Origin: Alicycliphilus denitrificans K601
GTDB taxonomy: Bacteria > Pseudomonadota > Gammaproteobacteria > Burkholderiales > Burkholderiaceae_C
Direction: 5' to 3'
Assembly: GCF_000204645.1 (NCBI RefSeq)
Contig: NC_015422.1
Span: forward strand, 3,303,001 to 3,367,000
Length of the DNA: 64,000 nucleotides
Shown: in pieces, positions 23,795 to 33,450 of the stretch
How positions within the stretch are numbered: position 1 is the stretch's first letter
Layout of the letters: every line of letters starts with the position of its first letter
Position numbers and translations under genes: made by a program
The notes under the pieces: generated by a model
What the model saw: the letters and a program-made list of their open reading frames with translations, nothing else
What the model was told of the DNA's origin: nothing
Databases searched by the model: none

Positions 23795-24472
23795 ATGACC
23801 TCCCCTGCCGATGCACCGCAAAACCTGACCGACCGCGTGAGCGAGCAGATCCGGCGCAAGCTCGTCGATGGCGAACTCACGCCCGGCCAGCGCCTGTCGG
23901 AGGCCGCCCTGAGTGAAAGCCTGGAGATCTCGCGCAACACGCTGCGCGAGGCGTTCCGCCTGCTGACCAAGGAGGGGCTGCTCAAGCACGAGCCCAACCG
24001 CGGCGTGTCGGTGGCTATTCCCAGCATCGCGGCCATCATCGACATCTACCGCGTGCGCCGGCTCATCGAATGCCAGGCGCTGGCCCAGGCCTACCCGCGC
24101 CACCCGGCCAGGAAGCGCCTGCGCGAGGCCGTGGACAAGGCGCTGCGCTGCCGCGGCGAGGGCGACTGGCGCGGCGTGGGCACAGCCAACATGGAGTTCC
24201 ACCAGGCCATCGTGGAGCTGGCCGACAGCGAGCGCCTGAACGAAATGTTCTCGCACCTGCTGGCCGAGCTGCGCCTTGCCTTCGGCTTGCTCAACGACCC
24301 CGAGTTCCTGCACGCCCCCTACGTGGACAGCAACGTGAAGATCGTGGAGCTGTTTGAGGCCGGCAAGCCGCAGGAGGCCGCCGCCGTGCTCAACGACTAC
24401 CTGGTGCACTCCGAGCGCATCGTGCTGGCGGCCTACGCGCGGCGCATCTCCGACGCCGGCGCGGGCAAGTGA
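23795..24472 (+). CDS. GntR-family regulator with FCD domain
   Basis: A 225-residue transcription regulator. The N-terminal winged helix has LTDRVSEQIRRKLVDGELTPGQRLSEAALSESLEISRNTLREAFRLLTKEGLL, the classic GntR signature (about 11-65). The C-terminal all-helical FCD domain carries the metal-binding pattern, with MEFHQAIVEL and the later His residues. It is divergent from the pxp operon and most likely responds to its substrate or a derivative. A hairpin terminator overlaps the convergent DUF2325 gene end. Confidence 0.9.
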   Translation: MTSPADAPQNLTDRVSEQIRRKLVDGELTPGQRLSEAALSESLEISRNTLREAFRLLTKEGLLKHEPNRGVSVAIPSIAAIIDIYRVRRLIECQALAQAYPRHPARKRLREAVDKALRCRGEGDWRGVGTANMEFHQAIVELADSERLNEMFSHLLAELRLAFGLLNDPEFLHAPYVDSNVKIVELFEAGKPQEAAAVLNDYLVHSERIVLAAYARRISDAGAGK

Positions 24473-24475
24473 CCC

Positions 24476-25693
24476 TCACCGGCCGGCGTCTGCGGCCGGC
24501 TTTTCGGCAGAGTCGCCTGCGGTGATTTGCTGCAGCGTGCGGGTCAGCGAGGACGTGCTGGGGTTCTCCACGAAGACGCATTGCTTTCCGGTGCGCTTGC
24601 AGAAGTCCTTCACCCGCCAATACGCGTTGTGGCTGATGCAGCCGGTCTGGCAGATGACAAGGTCCGCCGCGGCGAGCACCGAGTCGAGCGCCCCCTGCTT
24701 GTCTTCCAGCCCGCCATCGTGGTGCGCGAAATGCCCGCCCGCCTTCTCGACGACATCCCGGTAGCTGGACACGTTCCCGTTGCGGCCGCCGACGCACAGG
24801 ACCGTCTTTTCCTTGAAATGGAACGCGACGGGGCTTTCCCTGGGCGCATCGCCCCGATGCTCCGCCGCGGGCGCGGCCTCGGCTTCGCGCAGCCCTAGCA
24901 GGCATTGCGCCTCGCCGAGCTGCTGGCGCAGCCGCGCGTTCTGCGCCTCCAGGCCGGCCAGCCGGGCGCCGAGCTGTTCGAGCTTCCTGCGCAGCCTCGC
25001 GGTGTCCTCGTAGCCCGGCAGCGACGCCTGGAGCCGCTCCAGGTCCTGCGTGAGGAACGCAATCCGTGAATCCTTGCCGATCGCAATCGCGCGCTGCTGC
25101 ACCAGCTGGGCGTTGAGCCGCTCGATTTCGACCGACTTCTCGCTGATCACGCGGGTGCAGCGCTCCTGTACCCTGCCCAGCTCCCGGCCCAGGACGCCGT
25201 TTTCCTTGACCAGCTCGCCGAAACGGGCGGCGTCCACCCACGCCGCCGCCCCGGCCTGATGCTGCAGCATGTGCATGTCCCGCAGCACGGCCTCCTGCAG
25301 CAGCTCGTCGCAGCGCGGATGGGTCAGCACGGCCCAGAACGCGCCCGGGACGTCCCCTCCCCGGACCGCCGCCGCCCACATGTCCGCGACCGCCTGGGTG
25401 TCCTTGGCGGCGCGGAACGCCTGCACCGCGCCGGCGTAGCGGGACTCCAGCTCCTTCTGCAGCACTTCGGACAGCCGGTTGCGCTTCATGCACTCGGCCA
25501 CCGCGCCGAGGTGGATCTCATAGTCGTCCGCGACGGCCTTGCCGACCAGCGCCTTGCCGACCAGCTGGCGCAGCACCGGCAGCGGGAAGCAGACCCCCAC
25601 CACGGGGCAGTGGCATGGGTGCGGCAGATCCCAGAGCCGCTTGCGGCGCGACCCGTTGATGGCCGCCAGGGGGCGGAAGCACTCATCGCACAT
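24476..25693 (-). CDS. DUF2325 protein with coiled coil
   Basis: A 405-residue protein. An N-terminal helical domain (about 1-165) begins MCDECFRPLAAINGSRRKRLWDLPHPCHCPVVG, with a Cys/His cluster that could bind metal. A long coiled coil follows (about 170-280). The C-terminal DUF2325 domain (about 305-395) has VLCVGGRNGN, AGGHFAHHDGG and ICQTGCISHNAYWRVKDFCK, a Rossmann-like fold with conserved Cys and His. The function of the family is unknown. A perfect AGGAGG precedes the ATG. The gene forms an operon with a small upstream gene behind a Fur-box-like palindrome, so a role under iron limitation is suggested by context only. Confidence 0.85.
   Translation of the reverse strand: MCDECFRPLAAINGSRRKRLWDLPHPCHCPVVGVCFPLPVLRQLVGKALVGKAVADDYEIHLGAVAECMKRNRLSEVLQKELESRYAGAVQAFRAAKDTQAVADMWAAAVRGGDVPGAFWAVLTHPRCDELLQEAVLRDMHMLQHQAGAAAWVDAARFGELVKENGVLGRELGRVQERCTRVISEKSVEIERLNAQLVQQRAIAIGKDSRIAFLTQDLERLQASLPGYEDTARLRRKLEQLGARLAGLEAQNARLRQQLGEAQCLLGLREAEAAPAAEHRGDAPRESPVAFHFKEKTVLCVGGRNGNVSSYRDVVEKAGGHFAHHDGGLEDKQGALDSVLAAADLVICQTGCISHNAYWRVKDFCKRTGKQCVFVENPSTSSLTRTLQQITAGDSAEKPAADAGR
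24480..24504 (+). terminator. Terminator after the GntR gene
   Basis: GCCGGC (24482-24487) and GCCGGC (24495-24500) can pair, followed by TTTT. It lies inside the last codons of the convergent DUF2325 gene. Confidence 0.55.
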
Positions 25694-25724
25694 GCGACCT
25701 CCTTGCTCTGCGCGCCTGGGGGCT

Positions 25725-25970
25725 TCAATGGACGGCGCGCGCCCGGCCTTCGTGGCCGCGGCTCTCGTGCGGCGGCATGCCGTGCAGGCGCTTCTGCGCC
25801 TGGGACAGCATCTCGGCCAACGCCAGGAAGGCGCCCACCTCCAGCCGCACGGAGACACAGTCGAGGGACAGATGCACGACGCCGCAATCGGGGCAGACGG
25901 ACACATGTCCGACCGGGCTATGGACCAGCAAGGCGTGCTGGCAGCTGGACGAAGTAGGCGAGCGCTCCAT
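25725..25970 (-). CDS. Small protein with Cys-x2-Cys motif, DUF2325 partner
   Basis: An 81-residue protein. CQHALLVHSPVGHVSVCPDCGVVHLSLDCVSVRLE contains a CPDC knuckle and several His and Cys residues, suggesting a small metal-binding domain; the remainder is a helix (VGAFLALAEMLSQAQKRL) and a basic tail. AGGAGG lies six bases before the ATG. It precedes the DUF2325 gene by 31 bases. I do not know a function. Confidence 0.7.
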   Translation of the reverse strand: MERSPTSSSCQHALLVHSPVGHVSVCPDCGVVHLSLDCVSVRLEVGAFLALAEMLSQAQKRLHGMPPHESRGHEGRARAVH

Positions 25971-26000
25971 GCGGTCCTCCTGTGAGTGGCTGGAAGTTAA

Positions 26001-26029
26001 TTTTAAATGCGACTTGTTCGCATTTAAAA
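26001..26029 (-). promoter_or_regulatory. Perfect 12-bp palindrome, Fur-box-like
   Basis: TTTTAAATGCGA and TCGCATTTAAAA are perfect inverted repeats around a 5-base centre, in the 194-base gap 30 bases upstream of the small Cys-protein start. The AAATGCGA...TCGCATTT layout resembles betaproteobacterial Fur boxes. A site overlapping the promoter would repress the operon when iron is plentiful. The rest of the gap (26030-26164) shows nothing else I can support. Confidence 0.6.
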
Positions 26030-26164
26030 GAGTCGAAGCGTAACGAACTCCAGCGGTATCCACAAGGGCGAATCGCGCCCGGTGCCATCGGGCGGCGGCA
26101 GTGCCCGCGGCGAAGAACCTCGAAAACCCGCTTCAGCCCCCGCGCGGCGGCTGCCGGCCAGGCG

Positions 26165-26845
26165 TCACCACCGCCCCCGGTTGGGCTGGCGCCGGCGCAC
26201 GGCCTGGGCCACCAGGTCCACCATGTCGGCGCGGTCGGCCTGGCGCGCAAAGTCGATGGCCGTCAGGCCCAGGTCGTTCTTCAACGTGGGATCGGCGCCC
26301 TCCTCGATCAGCAGGAGCGCCACGTCGCCCGTGCCGTAGCGCACGGCCATCATCAAGGGCGTGGTGCCGTTGGGCGAGGCGGCGTCGATGTAGGCGCTCT
26401 CCTCCAGCAGCAGCGCCACCATGGCGGCGGCGTCCTGCGTGGTGCCCGACGCGGCGTAGTGCAGCGGCGTCCAGCCGGTCTTGTTGACGTCGGCATCCAG
26501 TCTGATCAGGGCGCGCGCCGCGCTCAGGTTGCCGCGCAGGGCGGCCAGCATCAGCGCGCTCTCGTCCTTGGCGTTGCGCTCTTCCACCTTCAGGCCCTTG
26601 GCCGCAATCAGTGCGGCCGCGGCCTTGCGCGAGTCCCCGCGCAGCGCCACGATGAGCGCGGGCTGGCCCTTGGGGTCGCGCGCGTTGGGGTCGAAGCCGC
26701 GGCGCAGCAGGTCGGCCACGGCGGCGCCGTTGTCGAGTTCTATGGCCTTGAAGAAGTCCTCATAGGCGCCGGCATGCGCCAGTCCGGCCACGGGTGCGGC
26801 GGCGGCCAGCGCCAGCCATGCCAGGGTGCGGCGGCGGCTCGTCAT
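26165..26845 (-). CDS. Exported ankyrin-repeat protein
   Basis: A 226-residue protein with a signal peptide ([22 protein letters not shown], cleavage near 26) and about five ankyrin repeats. Typical units are [58 protein letters not shown] and TPLHYAAS. It should act in the periplasm as a protein-binding scaffold. It overlaps the tatD stop by ATGA and so follows tatD in an operon. Ankyrin proteins at this place beside tatD are common in Comamonadaceae as far as I know; the partner is unknown. Confidence 0.88.
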   Translation of the reverse strand: MTSRRRTLAWLALAAAAPVAGLAHAGAYEDFFKAIELDNGAAVADLLRRGFDPNARDPKGQPALIVALRGDSRKAAAALIAAKGLKVEERNAKDESALMLAALRGNLSAARALIRLDADVNKTGWTPLHYAASGTTQDAAAMVALLLEESAYIDAASPNGTTPLMMAVRYGTGDVALLLIEEGADPTLKNDLGLTAIDFARQADRADMVDLVAQAVRRRQPNRGRW

Positions 26846-27651
26846 GCGGCGCCCCCCTGCAGGAACAACCGCTCGAAGTTGCGGCTCGTGGCCCGGGCCA
26901 CCTCCTGCACCGGCAGGCCCCTGATGGCCGCGATCTGCTGCGCCACGAAGGGCACGTAGGACGGGTTGTTGGTCTTGCCGCGGTAGGGCACGGGAGCCAG
27001 GTAGGGGCTGTCGGTCTCGATGAGCAGGCGGTCCATGGGCACGAAGGCGGCCACGTCGCGCAGGTCCTGCGCGTTCTTGAAGGTGATGATGCCGGAAAAC
27101 GAGATGTAGTAGCCCAAGTCCAGCGCCGCGCGCGCCACCTCGGCCGTCTCGGTGAAGCAGTGGAACACGCCGCCGGCGCGGTTGCCAGCGCCGTCCTCGC
27201 CCTCCTCGCGCAGGATGGCCAGGGTGTCGCCCGAGGCGCTGCGCGTGTGGATCACCAGCGGTTTGCCGCAGGCGCGCGCGGCGCGGATGTGGGTGCGGAA
27301 GCGCTCGCGCTGCCACTCCAGGTCGGCGATGCTGCGCCCGCCCTTGCGATCTTCCATGCCGTAGTAGTCGAGCCCCGTCTCGCCGATGGCCACCACGCGC
27401 GGCAGCACGGCGCGCTCCAGCAGGTCCTGCACCGAAGGCTCGGCCATGTCTTCGGTATCGGGGTGCACGCCCACGGTGGCCCAGAAGTTGTCATAGGCCG
27501 TGGCCAGGCCGTGCACGGCGGGGAACTCCTCCATGGTGGTGCAGATGCACAGCGCGCGGTCCACCTGCGCCGCCGCCATGGCCTGGCGGATCTGGGGCAG
27601 CTGGCTGGCGAGCTCGGGAAAGTTCAGATGGCAGTGGGAATCGACGAACAT
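26842..27651 (-). CDS. tatD: TatD-family metal-dependent hydrolase
   Basis: A 269-residue TIM-barrel deoxyribonuclease-like hydrolase of the TatD/YcfH group. Metal ligands are seen in [10 protein letters not shown] (HxH), the Glu of [12 protein letters not shown], the His residues of PLVIHTRSA and GGVFHCFTE, and the Asp of [12 protein letters not shown]. Proposed roles are 3'-5' DNA trimming and repair. It ends the run mltG-tmk-holB-pilZ-tatD, a conserved betaproteobacterial order, with YcfH as the better match than TatD proper. Confidence 0.9.
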   Translation of the reverse strand: MFVDSHCHLNFPELASQLPQIRQAMAAAQVDRALCICTTMEEFPAVHGLATAYDNFWATVGVHPDTEDMAEPSVQDLLERAVLPRVVAIGETGLDYYGMEDRKGGRSIADLEWQRERFRTHIRAARACGKPLVIHTRSASGDTLAILREEGEDGAGNRAGGVFHCFTETAEVARAALDLGYYISFSGIITFKNAQDLRDVAAFVPMDRLLIETDSPYLAPVPYRGKTNNPSYVPFVAQQIAAIRGLPVQEVARATSRNFERLFLQGGAA

Positions 27652-27667
27652 GGCGCAATGGAAAACG

Positions 27668-27690
27668 AAAAGCCTGCCGGAGAGGCCGGC
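27668..27690 (-). terminator. Weak hairpin between pilZ and tatD
   Basis: GCCGG and CCGGC (27676-27680, 27686-27690) form a stem on the minus strand; an imperfect T-rich tract follows. It may attenuate transcription entering tatD. Confidence 0.35.
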
Positions 27691-27712
27691 GGCAAGAGCG
27701 GGACCGCGCCCC

Positions 27713-28072
27713 TCAAATGGTCTGCGTGGGCCGGTCGGCGGCCAGGGCCGTGCCCAGGATTTCCTCGATTTTGAGCTTGAGCTGGCGCGACTTCTCGTCC
27801 TTGGGGAACTGTATGCCCACGCCCTGCGTGCGGTTGCCGACGGCGCGCGCCGGCGTCACCCAGGCCACGCGGCCGGCCACGGGGTAGCGCTGCGGGTCAT
27901 CGGGCAGCGTGAGCAGCACGTAGACGTCGTCGCCCAGCCTGTACTCGCGCGTCGTGGGCACGAAGATGCCGCCCTCCTCGAAGAACGGGATGTAGGCTGC
28001 GTACAGAGCAGCCTTTTCCTTGATGTTCAGCTGCATGACGCTGGGGCGCGGCGCTGTGGACGGACTGCTCAT
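27713..28072 (-). CDS. pilZ: PilZ-domain protein
   Basis: A 119-residue single PilZ domain protein of the type-IV-pilus PilZ subgroup. The sequence VMQLNIKEKAALYAAYIPFFEEGGIFVPT is characteristic of PilZ proteins encoded next to holB and tmk; these lack the RxxxR motif for c-di-GMP, and none is obvious here. It acts in type IV pilus assembly through the PilB/FimX pathway. The gene lies 16 bases after holB. Confidence 0.9.
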   Translation of the reverse strand: MSSPSTAPRPSVMQLNIKEKAALYAAYIPFFEEGGIFVPTTREYRLGDDVYVLLTLPDDPQRYPVAGRVAWVTPARAVGNRTQGVGIQFPKDEKSRQLKLKIEEILGTALAADRPTQTI

Positions 28073-28088
28073 AGGTGGCCTGGGGAAA

Positions 28089-29080
<992 letters not shown>

Positions 29081-29084
<4 letters not shown>

Positions 29085-29737
29085 GGCGCGGCCCCCGGCA
29101 GCCAGCCGCGCGCGGCCACCGCGGCCAGCATCTGCGCGGCCACCTGCTCGCGCGGCTGCGCCCCGTCGATGCGCGCGAAGCGCCGGGGCGCGCCGGCGGC
29201 GCGGTCGGCATAGCCCCGCGCCACGCGGGCGAAGAACTCCACGGGCTGGGCCTCGAACCTGTCCGGCGCGCGTGCCGCGGCCAGGCGCTCGGCGGCCACC
29301 TCGGGCGGCACGTCGAACCACAGCGTGAGATCGGGCTCAAGCATCGAATCAGGCCCCAGGCCAATCCCTGTCTGCGCCAGCCGCTCCATATATGAGAGCA
29401 CCCGCAGATCGAAGCCGCGCCCCGCGCCCTGGTAGGCGAAGGTGGCGTCGGTGAAGCGGTCGCACAGCACGGCCTCGCCGCGCGCGAGCGCCGGCCCGAT
29501 CACGCGGCACAGGTGGTCGCGCCGCGCGGCGAACGCCAGCAGCGTCTCGGTCAGCGCATCCATGGCGTCATTGAGCAGCAGCGCGCGCAGCTTCTCGGCC
29601 AGCGGCGTGCCGCCGGGCTCGCGCGTCAGCGTCACGCTGCGCCCGGCCGCGCGCAGGGCGCGCGCCAGCGTCTCGATGTGCGAGGACTTGCCCGCGCCGT
29701 CTATGCCCTCGAAGGTGATGAACAGGCCTGTCGTCAT
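29081..29737 (-). CDS. tmk: Thymidylate kinase
   Basis: Phosphorylates dTMP to dTDP. A 218-residue P-loop kinase with [12 protein letters not shown] (about 7-18), the DR(Y/F) segment in [18 protein letters not shown] and the lid region. [20 protein letters not shown] is the standard tmk motif. It overlaps mltG upstream and holB downstream by four bases each, so the three are one translational unit. Confidence 0.95.
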
Positions 29738-30729
29738 TTGCGTTGATACCGGTTGACGGCGCGGTTGTGCTCGTCGAGCGTAACGCTGAAGTGGCTCGTG
29801 CCGTCGCCGCGCGCCACGAAGTACAGCGCGCGCGTATCGGCGGGCTGCACGGCGGCCAGCAACGCGGCGCGGCCCGGCATGGCGATGGGCGTGGGCGGCA
29901 GGCCCGCGCGCGTGTAGGTGTTGTAGGGCGTGTCGGCCTGCAGGTCGCGCTTGCGCAGGTTGCCGTCGAACCTCTCGCCCAAGCCGTAGATCACCGTGGG
30001 ATCGGTCTGCAGCAGCATGCCCGCGCGCAGGCGGTTGCTGAACACGCCGGCGATCTGGGCGCGGTCCTCGGGGCGGCCGGTCTCCTTCTCGACGATGCTG
30101 GCCAGGATCAGCGCCTGCTCGGGCGACTTCAGCGGGGTGTCGGGTGCGCGCTGGGCCCAGGCGGCCTCCAGGCGCCGGTCCATGGCGTGCAGCGCGCGGC
30201 GCAGCACGGCCAGGTCGCTGCTGCCCTTGGCGTAGGTGTAAGTGTCGGGAAAGAAGCGCCCCTCGGCGGGTACGCCCGGGCGGTCCAGGCGGGCCATGAT
30301 GTCCGCGTCGCTCAAGCCCTCGGTATCGGGCCTGAGCTGCTCGGCGCGCGCCAGCGCCTGGCGCAGCTGGCGGAAGTTCCAGCCCTCCACCAGCGTGACG
30401 GCGCGCAGCGCCTCCTCGCCGCGCACGAGCTTCTGCAACAGCGCATGGGGGCTGGTGCCCTGCGCGACCTCATAGTTGCCGGCCTTGATGCCGCGGTCCT
30501 TGCCCGACAGGCGGAACCACAGGAACAGCAGGCGCGCATCGGTGTCGAAGCCGGCCTGCACCACGGCGCGCGCCACGCCGCGCGGCGTGGTGCCGGGCTC
30601 TATCTCCAGCTCCAGCGGCTGCCCCGCGCCCACGCCCGCGCGCACGGGCATGGGGGCCTGCAGCCACCAGGCCGCGCCGGCGGCCAGGGCCAGCACGACG
30701 AGCAACACCAGAACGAGGAACCTGCGCAC
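29734..30729 (-). CDS. mltG: Endolytic transglycosylase MltG
   Basis: Cleaves nascent glycan strands at the inner membrane and ends their elongation. The 331-residue protein has an N-terminal membrane anchor ([19 protein letters not shown]), a LysM-like domain and the YceG domain with [22 protein letters not shown] (catalytic Glu), [25 protein letters not shown] and NPG-like ending. The start appears to be GTG at 30729. It is the first gene of the leftward run and is divergent from ygfZ across 46 bases. Confidence 0.93.
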   Translation of the reverse strand: MRRFLVLVLLVVLALAAGAAWWLQAPMPVRAGVGAGQPLELEIEPGTTPRGVARAVVQAGFDTDARLLFLWFRLSGKDRGIKAGNYEVAQGTSPHALLQKLVRGEEALRAVTLVEGWNFRQLRQALARAEQLRPDTEGLSDADIMARLDRPGVPAEGRFFPDTYTYAKGSSDLAVLRRALHAMDRRLEAAWAQRAPDTPLKSPEQALILASIVEKETGRPEDRAQIAGVFSNRLRAGMLLQTDPTVIYGLGERFDGNLRKRDLQADTPYNTYTRAGLPPTPIAMPGRAALLAAVQPADTRALYFVARGDGTSHFSVTLDEHNRAVNRYQRK

Positions 30730-30775
30730 AACCCTGCAGCCTGTATGAAGGAAAGCCGGGCATCATAATTCAGCC

Positions 30776-31717
30776 ATGACCGACCCCAAGCCAGTACCGC
30801 CGCCCCTGCCCGCGGGCGGCGTGACACGTTTATCCCACCTCGGCGTGATCCGCGTCGCCGGTGAAGACGCCGCCAAGTTCCTGCACGGCCAACTCACCCA
30901 TGACTTCGCGCTGCTGGACCTGCAGCATGCGCGCCTGGCGGCCTTCCTCACCGTCAAGGGCCGCATGCTGGCCAGCTTCATCGCCTTCAAGCGCAACGAT
31001 GCCGAGGTGCTGCTGGTGTGCGCGCGCGAGCTGCTCGCGCCCACACTCAAGCGCCTGTCCATGTTCGTGCTGCGCGCCAAGGCCAGGCTGAGCGACGCGA
31101 CGGATGACTTCGCCCTGTACGGCCTGCTGGGCGACGCGGCCCGCGCCGTGCTGCCCGAAGGCGGCGAGCCCTGGGCCAAGATCGACCTGGGCGAAGCCAG
31201 CGTGGTGCAGCTGTATCCGGCCGACGGCCAGCCGCGCGCCCTGTGGCTGGCGCCCGCCACGGCGGGCAGCGCGCCCGCCGGTGCGCCGCTGGACGAGTCG
31301 CTGTGGCTGTGGAGCGAGGTGCGCAGCGGCATCGCCACGCTCACCGCGCCCGTGGCCGAGGCCTTCGTGCCGCAGATGCTGAACTACGAATCCGTGGGCG
31401 GCGTGAATTTCAAGAAGGGCTGCTACCCTGGCCAGGAGGTGGTGGCGCGCAGCCAGTTCCGCGGCACGCTCAAGCGCCGCACCTACCTGGCGCATGCGCC
31501 CTCGGCCATCGCCGCGGGCGCCGAGGTGTTCGCCGAGGGCGACGCCGAGCAGCCCGTGGGCACCGTGGTGCAGGCCGCCGCCGCGCCCGGCGGCGGCGTG
31601 GACGCGCTCGTGTCGCTGCAGATCGCGGCCGCCGGCGGCGCGCTGCGGGCGGGCGCGGCGGACGGCGTGCCGCTCGCGCTGCTGCCGCTGCCCTATGCGC
31701 TGCTTGAGGACATCTGA
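30776..31717 (+). CDS. ygfZ: Folate-binding Fe-S cluster protein YgfZ
   Basis: A 313-residue tetrahydrofolate-dependent protein that supports assembly or repair of certain Fe-S enzymes such as MiaB. It has the diagnostic KGCYPGQEVVAR motif with the essential Cys, preceded by LNYESVGGVNFKK, and the N-terminal LGVIRVAGEDAAKFLHGQLTHDF of the GcvT-like fold. The C-terminal barrel is Ala/Gly-rich. It is divergent from mltG. Confidence 0.92.
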   Translation: MTDPKPVPPPLPAGGVTRLSHLGVIRVAGEDAAKFLHGQLTHDFALLDLQHARLAAFLTVKGRMLASFIAFKRNDAEVLLVCARELLAPTLKRLSMFVLRAKARLSDATDDFALYGLLGDAARAVLPEGGEPWAKIDLGEASVVQLYPADGQPRALWLAPATAGSAPAGAPLDESLWLWSEVRSGIATLTAPVAEAFVPQMLNYESVGGVNFKKGCYPGQEVVARSQFRGTLKRRTYLAHAPSAIAAGAEVFAEGDAEQPVGTVVQAAAAPGGGVDALVSLQIAAAGGALRAGAADGVPLALLPLPYALLEDI

Positions 31718-31750
31718 GGCTATCCACGCACCGGCACGAGGCCCCTGGGC

Positions 31751-32242
31751 ATGACACTGACACCTGCCACCTCGACCAGCGACATTGCGCTGCTGCGCCG
31801 CGCCGTCGACCTGGCGCACGCCAACCGCATGCAGGGCGGGCGGCCCTTTGGCGCCGTGATCGCGCGCGACGGCCGGCAACTGGCCACCGGCGTGAACGAG
31901 ACCCACCAGACCTGCGACCCCAGCGCGCACGCCGAGATGCAGGCGCTGCGCGAGGCCACGCGCGCAAGGCGCGACGCGAGCCTTGCCGGCTGCAGCGTCT
32001 ACGCCAGCGGCCACCCCTGCCCGATGTGCCTGGCGGCGCTGGTCATGGCCGGGGCCGAGCGCGTGTTCTTCGCCTTCGACAACCGGGATGCTGCGCCCTA
32101 TGGCCTGTCCAGCGAAGGCACCTACCAGCGCCTGCGCCTGCCGCTCGACCCGCCTCCCCTGCCCATGGAGCGGCTCGACACCGGCATCAGCGCGGCGCAG
32201 CTGTACGGCGACGCCCCCTGGCCAGAAACGCCCCGTGGCTGA
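31751..32242 (+). CDS. Nucleoside/guanine deaminase
   Basis: A 163-residue zinc-dependent cytidine-deaminase-fold protein. Zinc ligands are His60 and Glu62 of HAEM (Glu62 as proton shuttle) and Cys90 and Cys93 of PCPMC. NRMQGGRPFGAVI at the N-terminus and the length fit the guanine deaminase GuaD group, which converts guanine to xanthine; a tRNA adenosine deaminase is less likely because of the C-terminal sequence. Its stop overlaps the start of the next gene. Confidence 0.85.
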   Translation: MTLTPATSTSDIALLRRAVDLAHANRMQGGRPFGAVIARDGRQLATGVNETHQTCDPSAHAEMQALREATRARRDASLAGCSVYASGHPCPMCLAALVMAGAERVFFAFDNRDAAPYGLSSEGTYQRLRLPLDPPPLPMERLDTGISAAQLYGDAPWPETPRG

Positions 32243-33428
32243 GCGCGCCGCGCGCATCGCGCCGGCATGGCTGGCCACGGTGGTGCTGGTCACGCTCAAC
32301 CTGCGCCCGTTCCTCACCGCCGTGGGGCCGCTCACGCCGGCCATCCAGGCGCACACGGGCCTGAGCCTGCAGGCGCTGGCCTGGCTCACGCTGCTGCCCA
32401 TGGCGCTGATGGGCGCGGGCACCTGGCTTGCGCCCGCCGTGCTGCACCGCGTGGGCGCGCGGTCCACGCTGGCACTGGCGCTCGCGCTGCTGGCGCTGGG
32501 CTGCGCGCTGCGCCTGGTTCCCGCCTGGCTGATCGCCACCGCCGCGCTGTGCGGCGTGGGCGTGGCGCTGGTACAGGGCGTGCTGCCGGGCCTGATCAAG
32601 CTGCACACGCCGCGCCATGTCGCGCCGATGATGGGCGTGTACTCGGCCGCCCTCATGAGCGGCGGCGCGCTGGGCGCGCAGCTTTCCCCGCTGGCGCTGC
32701 AATGGGGCGTGGACTGGAGAGGCGCCCTGGCGCTGTGGTCGCTGCCCGTGCTGGCGGCGCTGGCGCTTGCCTGGCGGCAGCTGGACCGCATGGCGGCGCC
32801 CGCGGCCACAGGGACACGCGGCGGCGCCACCGCCTGGCTGCTGCGCCGCCCGCGCACCTGGTACCTGATGCTGGCCTTTGGCCTGATGAACGGCGGCTAC
32901 GCCAGCATGGTCGCGTGGCTGGCGCCGCACTACCAAGAGCTGGGCTTGAGCGCCGCGCGCAGCGGCACGCTGGTCGCCGTCCTGTCAATCGCGCAAGCGG
33001 TGGCCGCCCTGCTGCTGCCGGTGCTGGCCACGCGCGGCGGGCCCGATCGCCGGCCCTGGCTCTGGCTCACGCTCGGCTGCCAGGCGCTGGGTTTCGCGCT
33101 GCTGGCCAGGGCTCCCCTGGCTGCGCCGCTGGCCACTGCCATCGTGCTGGGCGTGGGCCTGGGCGGCTGCTTCACCTTCTTCATGCTGGTGGCGCTGGAC
33201 CATCTGCACGCACCGCTGCAGGCCGGTGCGCTGAACGCGCTGATGCAGGGCGGCGGCTTTCTGCTCTCGGCCCTGCCGACCTGGCTGATGGCACGGCTGC
33301 ACCAGGGCAGCGGCGGCTTTTCCAGCGGCTGGTGGATGCAGTGCGCCATTGCGCTGCTCGTTGCGGTGCTGGTGGCACGCTTTGCGCCCGCGCGGTTCGA
33401 GCGCGCGATGCACCCGCCGGCGCCGTGA
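32235..33428 (+). CDS. CynX/NimT-type MFS transporter
   Basis: A 397-residue 12-helix major facilitator of the cyanate/nitroimidazole transporter group. NLRPFLTAVGPLTPAIQAHTGLS in helix 1 and the next loop is the signature of CynX-type proteins. The start is GTG at 32235, overlapping the deaminase gene by 8 bases, so it may export or import a purine or another metabolite handled by the deaminase; that link is inferred from coupling only. The open frame upstream of the GTG runs inside the deaminase gene. Confidence 0.82.
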   Translation: MAERAARIAPAWLATVVLVTLNLRPFLTAVGPLTPAIQAHTGLSLQALAWLTLLPMALMGAGTWLAPAVLHRVGARSTLALALALLALGCALRLVPAWLIATAALCGVGVALVQGVLPGLIKLHTPRHVAPMMGVYSAALMSGGALGAQLSPLALQWGVDWRGALALWSLPVLAALALAWRQLDRMAAPAATGTRGGATAWLLRRPRTWYLMLAFGLMNGGYASMVAWLAPHYQELGLSAARSGTLVAVLSIAQAVAALLLPVLATRGGPDRRPWLWLTLGCQALGFALLARAPLAAPLATAIVLGVGLGGCFTFFMLVALDHLHAPLQAGALNALMQGGGFLLSALPTWLMARLHQGSGGFSSGWWMQCAIALLVAVLVARFAPARFERAMHPPAP

Positions 33429-33450
33429 AGCCGCGTGCCAGAATTTGCCC

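Noticed and set aside
25971..26063. Upstream extension of the small Cys-rich gene to 26063
   Set aside because: The extension reads through the Fur-like palindrome, and a strong AGGAGG sits correctly for the ATG at 25970.
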